Origin: Halapricum hydrolyticum
GTDB taxonomy: Archaea > Halobacteriota > Halobacteria > Halobacteriales > Haloarculaceae
Assembly: GCF_025517535.1 (NCBI RefSeq)
Contig: NZ_JAOPKC010000006.1
Span: forward strand, 1 to 64,000
DNA length: 64,000 bases
Direction of reading: 5' to 3'
Part shown: positions 44,057-51,757 of the stretch, piece by piece
Layout of the letters: each line of letters starts with the position of its first letter
How positions within the stretch are numbered: the stretch's first letter is position 1
The notes under the pieces: generated by a model
What the model was told of the DNA's origin: nothing
The model's database searches: none
Seen by the model: the letters and a program-made list of their open reading frames with translations, nothing else
Translations under genes and position numbers: made by a program

Positions 44057-46306
44057 ATGGCCGACTCGTGGGCGGATATAGATACGCCGGAAATCCCTTC
44101 ATGTCTGCTGAATTCTTCAGATACTGAGTTCTCGTTACACCAGGAGTTCGTCTTGCGCCATGTGGACTTTCTCATCGATGTGCTTACTGCAGAACAGTAC
44201 CAGCAGAACTGGCTCCATCCAGCTGGGTGTCCAACAGCGACCCCGGAAATCCAATGTCGGAAGCGAGAATCCGACGAGCAATTTCCCTGTCGCTATGAGT
44301 CTCTCGGTGAAAGTACGTCAGCAGGAACCTGTACCTGTGACGATGCACTCACCGGAAGTGATGACCCATTAGATTCCGTTGCAGCGGTTGCTATTGCGCC
44401 GGACGGTCAGCCGCCGTCAAAGCGGTATTTTGACCGTGAATATCGGCGGATAGTTGCTGACCTACGAGACCAGATTGGGTCGTGGGAGGATATCGCTGCA
44501 CTTGACGAGGCCGCACTAGAGGCGGCTCTACTTGAGGCAACAAATAGACCCAGTATTAGCGAAACTCGCATTACACGCCTCCAAGAACTTGTAGACGCAG
44601 TATCCGAAGACGATTACACTGATGGTGTAAGCCTGCGAGATCTCGGTGGATTACGCTATTCTAGTTTCGCAAATCGACTCGCTGAACTCCCTGGTGTTTC
44701 TAAGTCGGATGCATGGTGGTTGATGCTTGTCGCGTTCGATAAGCCCGTTTGGCCAAGTGACCCATTCGTTGACCAACTTCTATGCTCTCTGGGAATTCTG
44801 TCGCCAAATGAGTTACGAGATGACGTTGAACGACGGGAGGAACTTGAAGAGGAACTTACCCGTCGTCAGATTCCACAACTGCACCGGGCAGTCGCAGGCC
44901 ATGCAGTCAAAGGGGGAGTTGACTCGTGTAGCGACGACTGTGAAATCCGGAAATTCCTGCTCACACATCGTCTCCGGAAACAAAATCAAGAGCAGTCGGG
45001 ACCGGTCGTAGTGGATCTCTTTGCTGGGGCAGGAGGCTTATCACTCGGATTTGGGCGTAACAACTGGACCGTTGAATTAGCGATTGATAACGATAGAGAT
45101 GCTGTAGACACCTATCGTCTCAATCATCCTGAGATTCCTCACGAGAAGATCGTGTGTGGGGATATTCGAACAGAGCTTGAGAATGGGCTGCTCGAACGGA
45201 TTGACCAAGAACCCGATGTCATCGCCGGTGGGCCACCGTGCCAGTCACTTTCACAAGCAGGGTATCGGGCAAGACTGGCGGACGATAGCGAGTATAATAT
45301 CCTAGAGGATGATCGGACCGAGCTCTACGAAGAGTACGTAACTGCTGTTGAGCGATTACGCCCCAAAGCACTGGTAATGGAGAACGTGGAGGGGATGGCG
45401 AACGAGATTGGCGATACTGGAGTCCGTGTCGCCGATCTCGTAGTGAACGCACTCAACTCCATTGGTGCAGATGGGCACGGTTATACCTGCGATTACGAAC
45501 TCTTGGACTGTTCGGAGTATGGAATTCCACAGCACCGGGAACGTATCTTCATTTTCGGAGTACGGGATGATCTCGTGGTAGAGAATGACGGTACCGTCGT
45601 TGAGACGTTATTTGAGCAGCTTTCAGAGGCTGGGCCGACTGACGAAGTTACGGTGAAACAGGCGTTGTCCGGTTTGCCGAAACTCCGTCGAGGAGAGGGT
45701 GGGCGGGTAAGTCCCAAGAGCGTCCGTGGTACACGGAGTGAGTATATCGAAGAACACGAACTGAATACGGGGGCCGAGTTGTGTTATAATCATCAAGCCC
45801 GGGAGCACCCGATGGAGAAAGACCGGACGCTGTTCGACGAGGCATTAGAGCCGGGTGATACGGGATGGGACGTAAAATACGCGAAGGACGGTGAATATGC
45901 AGAGTTGATTGAGTATGACGTTGGGACTGAAGAGAATCCTCGATTCAAGGATAAGTACCGGATGCTAGAGTGGACGAAGCCAGCACCAACAGTTGTCGCG
46001 CATCTCGCCAAGGACGCGAACAATTTCGTCCTCCCAGATTACTACGAGTATGCACCAAATGTGACCGGAGAACCGGACAATCGGCGGAATCGAGGCGTGA
46101 CGCCCCGTGAAGCGGCACGTCTCCAGTCTTTCCCAGACGATTACGTCTTCTTGGGTCCCTTCACTCACTGGTTCCGCCAGATAGGGAACGCAGTCCCACC
46201 GTTGATGGGGGAGCGAATTGCTGATGTTCTTCAGCAACAACTCAATTCGGAACTGGCAGCTGTGTTCTCCTGTCACTCCCCACAACAGGCGAGTACCGAC
46301 GACTAA
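44057..46306 (+). CDS. drmMII: DNA cytosine-5 methyltransferase of DISARM with an N-terminal HhH-GPD-like domain
   Basis: This 749-residue enzyme has complete C5-methylase motifs: VVVDLFAGAGGLSLGFG near 317, GGPPCQS with nucleophile C395, MENVEGM, QHRERIFIFG and RQIGNAVPP. As DrmMII it should mark host sites. The N-terminal 300 residues are not part of a normal methylase. Residues about 35-90 hold a cysteine-rich patch (HPAGCP, CRKR, CTCDD). Residues about 125-300 resemble endonuclease III: a hairpin LAELPGVSKSDAWW (P212) then FDKPVWPSDPFVDQL, where D235 aligns with the glycosylase catalytic Asp. The usual lysine of the hairpin is displaced by one position and the iron-sulfur cysteines are incomplete. 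The start is fixed by the TATA box 27 nt upstream; an earlier frame at 43979 would add 26 residues. Confidence 0.9.
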   Translation: MADSWADIDTPEIPSCLLNSSDTEFSLHQEFVLRHVDFLIDVLTAEQYQQNWLHPAGCPTATPEIQCRKRESDEQFPCRYESLGESTSAGTCTCDDALTGSDDPLDSVAAVAIAPDGQPPSKRYFDREYRRIVADLRDQIGSWEDIAALDEAALEAALLEATNRPSISETRITRLQELVDAVSEDDYTDGVSLRDLGGLRYSSFANRLAELPGVSKSDAWWLMLVAFDKPVWPSDPFVDQLLCSLGILSPNELRDDVERREELEEELTRRQIPQLHRAVAGHAVKGGVDSCSDDCEIRKFLLTHRLRKQNQEQSGPVVVDLFAGAGGLSLGFGRNNWTVELAIDNDRDAVDTYRLNHPEIPHEKIVCGDIRTELENGLLERIDQEPDVIAGGPPCQSLSQAGYRARLADDSEYNILEDDRTELYEEYVTAVERLRPKALVMENVEGMANEIGDTGVRVADLVVNALNSIGADGHGYTCDYELLDCSEYGIPQHRERIFIFGVRDDLVVENDGTVVETLFEQLSEAGPTDEVTVKQALSGLPKLRRGEGGRVSPKSVRGTRSEYIEEHELNTGAELCYNHQAREHPMEKDRTLFDEALEPGDTGWDVKYAKDGEYAELIEYDVGTEENPRFKDKYRMLEWTKPAPTVVAHLAKDANNFVLPDYYEYAPNVTGEPDNRRNRGVTPREAARLQSFPDDYVFLGPFTHWFRQIGNAVPPLMGERIADVLQQQLNSELAAVFSCHSPQQASTDD

Positions 46307-46357
46307 CTGCCGTTCTGTTATTCCCCGGTTGATAGACGGAATCAAGCAGCGCAGTTC

Positions 46358-46382
46358 GTGGTTTCGGAAATTCGGAAATCAC
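46358..46382. repeat. Inverted repeat just upstream of the orc1-like promoter
   Basis: GTGGTTTC (46358-46365) is mirrored by GAAATCAC (46375-46382) with one mismatch; the spacer contains an echo, TTCGGAAA. It lies directly before a TATA-like AATTATTATG (46391-46400), so it could be an operator for the orc1-like gene or an origin-binding element. The GTTTC/GAAAC flavour recalls haloarchaeal ORB elements but does not match the consensus I know. Confidence 0.4.
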
Positions 46383-46426
46383 ACCCTTCCAATTATTATG
46401 CTGGCAGTCTGCGTCGACGCAAACCC

Positions 46427-47431
46427 ATGATCACCGACGCCCGAGTACTCCAGTCTGAGTTCATCCCACGGGAGGTGCAACACCGGGATGCCGAGGTCAA
46501 CTACCTCTCCAGCGTTCTCGATCCAATCACCCACGGTCAGCGAGCTGACCCAGCACTCCTACACGGCCCGTCTGGAGCAGGGAAAACCTGTATCGCACAG
46601 TTCCTGGTCGAACAGTTACGTGGAGAAGTGGTTGATCTGAATTACCAGTACGTGAACTGCTGGGAGGACCACAGCCGCTTCAAAGCCCTGTACAGACTGC
46701 TTGACGGGATCGGTCAGACTGTCGATGTCCACCGGCAATCAACACCGAAAGATGTCCTTCTCGAACGCCTCAGGGAGAGCGAGAACACGCCGTACGTCGT
46801 GATTTTGGACGAAGTGGACCAATTGGAGGACAAGTCACTATTGTACGATCTGTACCGAATCCCGCACCTCACGATGATCCTCATCTGCAACGACGAAGAC
46901 GGGCTCTTCGTCTCAATGGATGACCGACTCAATAGCCGCCTCACCGACTGTGAACGCATTCGATTCCGTTCCTACCACGAAAGCGAACTCGTTGCTATTC
47001 TCAGTGACCGCGTCAGATGGGGACTCACCGACGGTAGCATCGACACGTCTTGTTTGGAGTTGATCGCGGCGAACGCTGGCGGTGACGCCCGAATTGCAAT
47101 CGGAATCCTTCGCCGGGCTGCACGGAAAGCAAAGGGAGAACCTGTTGACAAAATCACGGCGGACATCATTCATGAAGAGACTCCGGAAGCGAAATCGGAA
47201 ATCAAGCAACGAACCGTAGATCGCCTCACACCCCACCAGAAAATCCTGTACAACATCATCACTGAGACCGGTAAAATAGCCCCGCAACAACTCTACAGCG
47301 CATACTGCAACAGAGCGGAGGACCCGAAGACGAAACGGATGGTTCGAAACTACCTGTCCAAACTGGAGCACTACAATCTCATTACCGCTGAAGGGAACAC
47401 GAAGGCACGAATCTACCGGACACGAGCGTGA
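46427..47431 (+). CDS. orc1: Orc1/Cdc6-like AAA+ ATPase
   Basis: This 334-residue protein has Walker A GPSGAGKT (about 46-53), Walker B VILDEVDQL and the sensor 2-like GGDARIAIGILRRAA, followed by a C-terminal winged helix (LTPHQKILYNIITETG, then RMVRNYLSKLEHYNLI). It is shorter than chromosomal haloarchaeal Orc1 proteins, which is typical of copies on plasmids, proviruses and islands. Such proteins bind origins and load the MCM helicase. The ATG at 46427 follows a TATA box by about 30 nt. The Cas4-like gene follows 87 nt downstream, in the same direction. Confidence 0.88.
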   Translation: MITDARVLQSEFIPREVQHRDAEVNYLSSVLDPITHGQRADPALLHGPSGAGKTCIAQFLVEQLRGEVVDLNYQYVNCWEDHSRFKALYRLLDGIGQTVDVHRQSTPKDVLLERLRESENTPYVVILDEVDQLEDKSLLYDLYRIPHLTMILICNDEDGLFVSMDDRLNSRLTDCERIRFRSYHESELVAILSDRVRWGLTDGSIDTSCLELIAANAGGDARIAIGILRRAARKAKGEPVDKITADIIHEETPEAKSEIKQRTVDRLTPHQKILYNIITETGKIAPQQLYSAYCNRAEDPKTKRMVRNYLSKLEHYNLITAEGNTKARIYRTRA

Positions 47432-47518
47432 CTCCACGTTTGCGCCCATTCATACAACGGATTATTCGGAAACGACACACGGCTCCCTATTGGCCCCCGT
47501 ATTCTCACCTCGGATGTG

Positions 47519-48646
47519 ATGACCGGTCCATCCAGAGACAAACCATTCGGGGAGGATTCTACACCGGCCCGTTCTGAATCCGACGACCATGCAGTGATCC
47601 GTGACCGGATCACGAACCGAACATTCAACGAGTGGTACAGCGAACAGCAATTCCAAAACAACATTCTCGAAGGGAAGGCTTACTTCAATGGTCCTTCCCC
47701 ACCCAAAGATCCAGAGCAGCACACCCCGAGTAAACTCCTACAGTGTCACAGGAAAGCCAGCTACGCCCGGCAGAACGCCCCGCGGGAAGGCACGCAGCCA
47801 AAGGGCCTGTTCTGGTTCGGCACCGAGTTCGAGGAACAAGTTATTGTTCCGTTTCTCCAGTCCGTTACTACACCGGGCACGTACGTCACGAACTCGGTCT
47901 GGATTGAGACGGAAACCATTCGTGACGGGAAATCCCTCCATGTGCGTGGGTCTACTGACCCAGCCATTGTCACGGCAGACGCCGACCCGCTGCTTGTCAC
48001 CGAAATCAAGACTACCACGTCACTCGACCACCTCTCCGCGCCGAAACCACATCACCGCGCGCAACTACATGCGTACCTGCACGCGCTCAATAAGGAATAC
48101 GAGCATGATGTGACGACTGGCTTGATCGTGTACGGGTCGCGGGAAACGCTGGATATCAAAGCGTTCAGCGTTGAATTCGATGCGGCCTTCTGGGACGACG
48201 TTGTGGCGTGGATGGCTGACCAGGCCGCCTACGAACAGGAAAGTGAATTGCCACCGGCTGATCCGGAGCGCGACTGGGAGTGTAACTATTGCTCGTTCAA
48301 GCACCGCTGCGGGCAAGCCGACACACCGTACACTGACACCGACAGAAACGGGCTGCTCCCCGTGTTCGACGGGTACGGCCGGCAGAACCTGCAAGAGTAC
48401 TTGGACGGTCACGCGGACCGTGACGCGCGTCTCACGCCGACACTAGCCCACCAGTTCCCGGACCTCGCCGCTGAGTACGGAGCCTACGACTGGAGTTGTT
48501 CGAGGTGCAGTGCGTCGTACGGGTGGGATGATGTTGAGTGGGACGGGGATACGGAGTCACTCCCGTTCTGCCCAGTGTGTGCTGACTCAGGCGATCTCGT
48601 AACGCTGAGTGGCCCGGAACCCAACGAACAGTTGACCACAACGTGA
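47519..48646 (+). CDS. Cas4-like PD-(D/E)XK nuclease
   Basis: This 375-residue protein belongs to the RecB/Cas4-type nuclease group. The catalytic core reads RGSTDPAIVTADADPLLVTEIKTT, cited by its parts STDPAI and VTEIKTT, giving the Asp and the E-x-K; the following glutamine is in RAQLHAYLHAL. A CNYCSFKHRC group near residue 255 and an upstream LQCHRKASY cysteine fit the 4Fe-4S cluster of Cas4 nucleases. A C-terminal zinc-ribbon-like extension (CSRCSASYGW and FCPVCADSG) is additional. No cas1, cas2 or CRISPR array is near, so it is not a CRISPR adaptation gene here. A GTG one codon upstream is an alternative start. Confidence 0.85.
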   Translation: MTGPSRDKPFGEDSTPARSESDDHAVIRDRITNRTFNEWYSEQQFQNNILEGKAYFNGPSPPKDPEQHTPSKLLQCHRKASYARQNAPREGTQPKGLFWFGTEFEEQVIVPFLQSVTTPGTYVTNSVWIETETIRDGKSLHVRGSTDPAIVTADADPLLVTEIKTTTSLDHLSAPKPHHRAQLHAYLHALNKEYEHDVTTGLIVYGSRETLDIKAFSVEFDAAFWDDVVAWMADQAAYEQESELPPADPERDWECNYCSFKHRCGQADTPYTDTDRNGLLPVFDGYGRQNLQEYLDGHADRDARLTPTLAHQFPDLAAEYGAYDWSCSRCSASYGWDDVEWDGDTESLPFCPVCADSGDLVTLSGPEPNEQLTTT

Positions 48647-48663
48647 ACCGATAGTTACTCCTC

Positions 48664-49260
48664 TTAATCTTCTTCTTCTTCATCTGGGGTGCTTCCCCAG
48701 GTTTCGACTGGCTCGCGGGAACCCGTTTCCTCATCCCGCACGTCCATGGGCCATTCACCCCGGATGTCTGCGTTGAACAAATCCTCGTGCTCCTCTTGCA
48801 CTTCCGCGAGTAACTGCTCCGTGTCGATCTCGGGTTGGTCTGAACCGGTTCGAACCCAGTAGTCTCGCTGCGGGTACTTCTTGTGTAGATGTTCGGCTTC
48901 GATGATTTCCTGTGCCTCGTCGGCCGCACGCTGCAACGCAGTTTTCGCGGTGAGGTAGGACTGCTGCAACTCATCGATCCCTCTGCTTCGTAGCAGTGAC
49001 TGAACTGCCTTTCCTCGCTCCGTCAACTGATACCGGTCTGATCGGGGGTGGTCGCCTGCCTGGATCTGGGTTTCTTCGATTAACTCGGCGTCAATTGCGT
49101 TGTCAAGTAGTGTCTTCAACGGTTTCCCGGTGAGATCGACCTTCTCCTCGATTTCAGCCTTGATGTTCCCGTCATCTCTGTCAAGCCGGGCGATGAGACC
49201 GATCGCGTGCCAGTCGTCAAAGACATCGGCCACTGGGAGGTCTTCGTTGGGATCGCTCAT
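48664..49260 (-). CDS. Winged-helix DNA-binding protein
   Basis: This 198-residue acidic protein has an N-terminal winged-helix-like domain (about 15-90: DDWHAIGLIARLDRDDGNIKAEI in part, GKPLKTLLDNAIDAELI and YQLTERGKAVQSLL). It is followed by a helix of about 45 residues that may dimerise and an acidic tail ending in poly-Glu/Asp. It faces away from the transposase, and its upstream region is packed with palindromes built on CGGAG and GGAAAC, likely operators. It converges with the Cas4-like gene. A role as a regulator of itself and of the neighbouring element is inferred. Confidence 0.7.
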   Translation of the reverse strand: MSDPNEDLPVADVFDDWHAIGLIARLDRDDGNIKAEIEEKVDLTGKPLKTLLDNAIDAELIEETQIQAGDHPRSDRYQLTERGKAVQSLLRSRGIDELQQSYLTAKTALQRAADEAQEIIEAEHLHKKYPQRDYWVRTGSDQPEIDTEQLLAEVQEEHEDLFNADIRGEWPMDVRDEETGSREPVETWGSTPDEEEED

Positions 49261-49591
49261 GGTGAGGTGGTACGGAAACCCCCTATGACGGACTCTCCGC
49301 TTTAGGGAGTCTCTGGTGTCCGGAGTTTCCCTAGTCAGGAGTCTCCGGCTTACCTTGAAGTGTTGAGAACCGGGGTTTATAATCAGTTTCCCAAAGTTTC
49401 CGTAAAGCGGAGCCTCCGCTAAACGGAAACTCCGCCTTGGAACAACTCTGCTATCCTGCGGTTCCGCAAACCGTCAGTCCCGCCAAGTACACCGATATAC
49501 CGTCCCTCGGTGGGTTTTCGGAAATGACACGCGCGAGAATAACCCGGTAGTCACCGATGTCTCGCGTAGCCAGAACCCGAGTTGAACGACC
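49261..49591. promoter_or_regulatory. Palindrome-rich region between the winged-helix gene and the transposase
   Basis: No gene is present in these 331 nt. Short related motifs recur in both orientations: CGGAGTTTCC (49321-49330), CGGAAACTCCG (49424-49434), CCGGAG paired with CTCCGG (about 49320-49347), and CGGAAACCCC (49272-49281). The density of copies over about 165 nt suggests multiple binding sites for one protein, such as iterons or tandem operators. Confidence 0.55.
49397..49429. repeat. Long imperfect palindrome (15-bp arms, 3-nt spacer)
   Basis: TTTCCGTAAAGCGGA (49397-49411) and TCCGCTAAACGGAAA (49415-49429) are inverted with two mismatches. It is the strongest dyad in the region and a candidate operator of the winged-helix protein at 48664-49260. 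Confidence 0.6.
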
Positions 49592-51397
49592 ATGTCGCCA
49601 ACAGACCCAGCACCACCGAGACAAGAGATCTTGGACACCATCGAGGAACAGGTCAAGGATCTCTGCCACATCCATGACCACATCACTCGCATTATTGCGA
49701 ACCTCGAAATCAAGGATCGCTGGTTCTCCGACTACGACGATCCCGAGAGAGCGAAGTTCAACCGGGACGGGATGATCAAGACCTTCCTCTACATGCATGC
49801 CAGAGGGTTCAACGAAGCTGAAACAGCACGCCGACTGTCCGGCGCAGCGTTCATTTACGTTAAGTTCGACTTCCCTATCCCGCCCTCGAAACAAGCAATC
49901 AATTACAACAAGCGACGGCGCTTCTCGTTGCAGGAGCGGAAGACGCTGAAAGACGCCGGTGAACTCATTCACGACCAGTGTGTCGAACACGACCTCGTTA
50001 AGACGGACGACTCGGTCGAACCAGCACTGGAGCCTGAAGACATCGCAGGCACCGACCTCGAAGAGGAACATATCATGGACGCTGTTGAACGAGCGTCTAC
50101 TCTCGGGTTCTCTGGGTTCACTGCTGACCGAGCGAGCAACGCCAAGTACGCGTTAGAGTGCTATCTCGAACGGCAAGCGTACCTGAACATGTCGAACGCC
50201 GCTGCAACCACGCCGCGGCGTCGGTTCGCCCGGCTGAGCGACCGGGAGGAAGTGCCGCACGGGTCTTCGCATAACCGGACGATGAAGAAAATCGCAGACC
50301 CGGACTCCCAACTCACGTTCGACGAGTTCGTAGACTGCGGTCGAATCCCTGACTGGGAACGCATCCGCGATGAAACGCTTGATGCGTTCCACACCGGTGT
50401 GGAGCGTATTCTGGATGAGATCCAGTCAGATGAGCACGGGGAGACTGGGATTCGAGAGCCGGTCAACGCGGCGCTGGACATTGTGACGTGGAACTTCTGG
50501 CCGTCACCGTTCAAGAAGCGGGTAGACGCCGACCCTGGTGAGCAGCCAGTCACATACACGACCAGCTCCGGGCGCACCCGGACAAAGTACCTCAAGGATG
50601 AGTACCCAGTGATGGCGTCCGGGTTTAAAGAGAGCCACGAACGCGGGTACAAGTTCGCCACGCTCACTATCGTCGCTGAGAACACGCCGATCGTCCTGGC
50701 GATCGAACCAGTCCGTGACGTCCGCGCCTGGGAAGACACAGGCGGTGTTCACCGAACATCGCGTGCAGACATCGTGGACAGGCTATTAGAACAGGCACAA
50801 CGGCACGTGGACATTAACAAGGTGTTCGCCGATCGTGAATTCGATACTCACGAAGTCCGGCACGTGATTGACAAACGCGAACTGTACTACGTAATCGGGA
50901 AGCGAAAGCAAGCGACTGCGGATAAGGAAAACCTCGAAGAGGTCGAAGAAGACCCGATGATTGATGTGCGGGTCGAGTATGCCTCGCTCACCGTTGACGG
51001 GGATACTCACGACTTGAGCATCATGTACGTCCCGAAGGACGCAGCAATCGAGAATGAAGAAGACGCCGATGATGGGGATGAGTACGCGATTTTCACGACC
51101 AATTACCGGGTTGAACCTGACCGTGCGCAAGCGCTCACGGGACAGTACCGTGACAGGTGGACGATTGAGAACCAGTACAAATCCATTCGCAAACACTTCC
51201 TGCCAACGTCAGCGTCGAAGGATTACCGCGTCCGGTTCCTGTACTTCACGATCGGCGTGTTGATGCACAACGTGTGGCGGTTAACGAACTTCTTCCTCCG
51301 CGATGAAGTCGATGTGAACTTAGGCGAGAAACCGCCGCTGCGTGCTGGCGAGATTGTCGAACTGGTCGCGTTCTGCTTGTTCGACCCTGGCGGCTGA
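49592..51397 (+). CDS. DDE transposase, IS4-like
   Basis: This 601-residue protein is transposase-like. The second catalytic aspartate is probably in NKVFADREFD. The region YRDRWTIENQYKSIRK matches the IS4-type Y-(2)-R-(3)-E-(6)-K signature, with E as the third acid; the final lysine is replaced by arginine with a lysine next to it. The segment FLYFTIGVLMHNVWRLTNFF is typical of the C-terminus of such enzymes. It is longer than common haloarchaeal IS4 transposases, with about 200 extra residues at the N-terminus. No clear terminal inverted repeats are seen, though related short repeats lie on both sides. The reading frame is intact. Confidence 0.8.
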   Translation: MSPTDPAPPRQEILDTIEEQVKDLCHIHDHITRIIANLEIKDRWFSDYDDPERAKFNRDGMIKTFLYMHARGFNEAETARRLSGAAFIYVKFDFPIPPSKQAINYNKRRRFSLQERKTLKDAGELIHDQCVEHDLVKTDDSVEPALEPEDIAGTDLEEEHIMDAVERASTLGFSGFTADRASNAKYALECYLERQAYLNMSNAAATTPRRRFARLSDREEVPHGSSHNRTMKKIADPDSQLTFDEFVDCGRIPDWERIRDETLDAFHTGVERILDEIQSDEHGETGIREPVNAALDIVTWNFWPSPFKKRVDADPGEQPVTYTTSSGRTRTKYLKDEYPVMASGFKESHERGYKFATLTIVAENTPIVLAIEPVRDVRAWEDTGGVHRTSRADIVDRLLEQAQRHVDINKVFADREFDTHEVRHVIDKRELYYVIGKRKQATADKENLEEVEEDPMIDVRVEYASLTVDGDTHDLSIMYVPKDAAIENEEDADDGDEYAIFTTNYRVEPDRAQALTGQYRDRWTIENQYKSIRKHFLPTSASKDYRVRFLYFTIGVLMHNVWRLTNFFLRDEVDVNLGEKPPLRAGEIVELVAFCLFDPGG

Positions 51398-51757
51398 CGC
51401 GCACCTCATTCTCGTTGTTTGCGTAAACTCGTCAGCGGCGGCGTTCTCATTTTCACTGTGGTTTCCGGTTTGGAAACCGTGTAATTCCGAATTAGCACGA
51501 CGCGATCCCGAGTGTCACGGGGGTTGGTATCGGCTAGGTTCTTTCAGCTTCGATAGGCGTCCGTTTCACCGGTTTTCACTTGACAAACGCACCAAACAGT
51601 CAACCTCTGGAAGTTGAGATCCGGACTCTCAATGCATCGCTAGTCCGTCTCGGAAACCCACCTCATGACCCAGTTAGGTACTCTGCAGACCGCTATTCAA
51701 ATATCAATGGGGGAACAAGTATAACCGTCCAGCGGCCCTCCTAGTAGAGAGTAACAC
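51398..51757. other. Right flank of the transposase and promoter of the CBS gene
   Basis: No gene is seen in these 360 nt. There is a perfect dyad GGTTTCCggtttGGAAACC (51460-51478), and a direct repeat of the left flank begins at 51651. The right end carries a TATA box AAGTATAACC (51717-51726) for the CBS gene, with a predicted leader of about 10 nt. The island border probably lies between 51670 and 51715. Confidence 0.45.
51651..51669 (+). repeat. Right copy of an imperfect direct repeat flanking the transposase
   Basis: CGGAAACCCACCTCATGAC corresponds to CGGAAACCCCCTATGAC at 49272-49288, with two one-base gaps. Parts of the same stretch (AGTCCGTC at 51642-51649 and CCACCTCA at 51658-51665) also occur inverted on the left, at 49287-49294 and 49263-49270. 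The repeats could be element ends or protein sites. Confidence 0.4.

Noticed and set aside
47519..48646. CRISPR adaptation locus around the Cas4-like gene
   Set aside because: No cas1, cas2, leader or regularly spaced repeat array is visible anywhere in the window.
46427..51397. A complete plasmid-type replicon (orc1 plus iteron array)
   Set aside because: The repeats are separated from orc1 by two genes and do not match the ORB consensus I know; kept only as a hypothesis in the findings.
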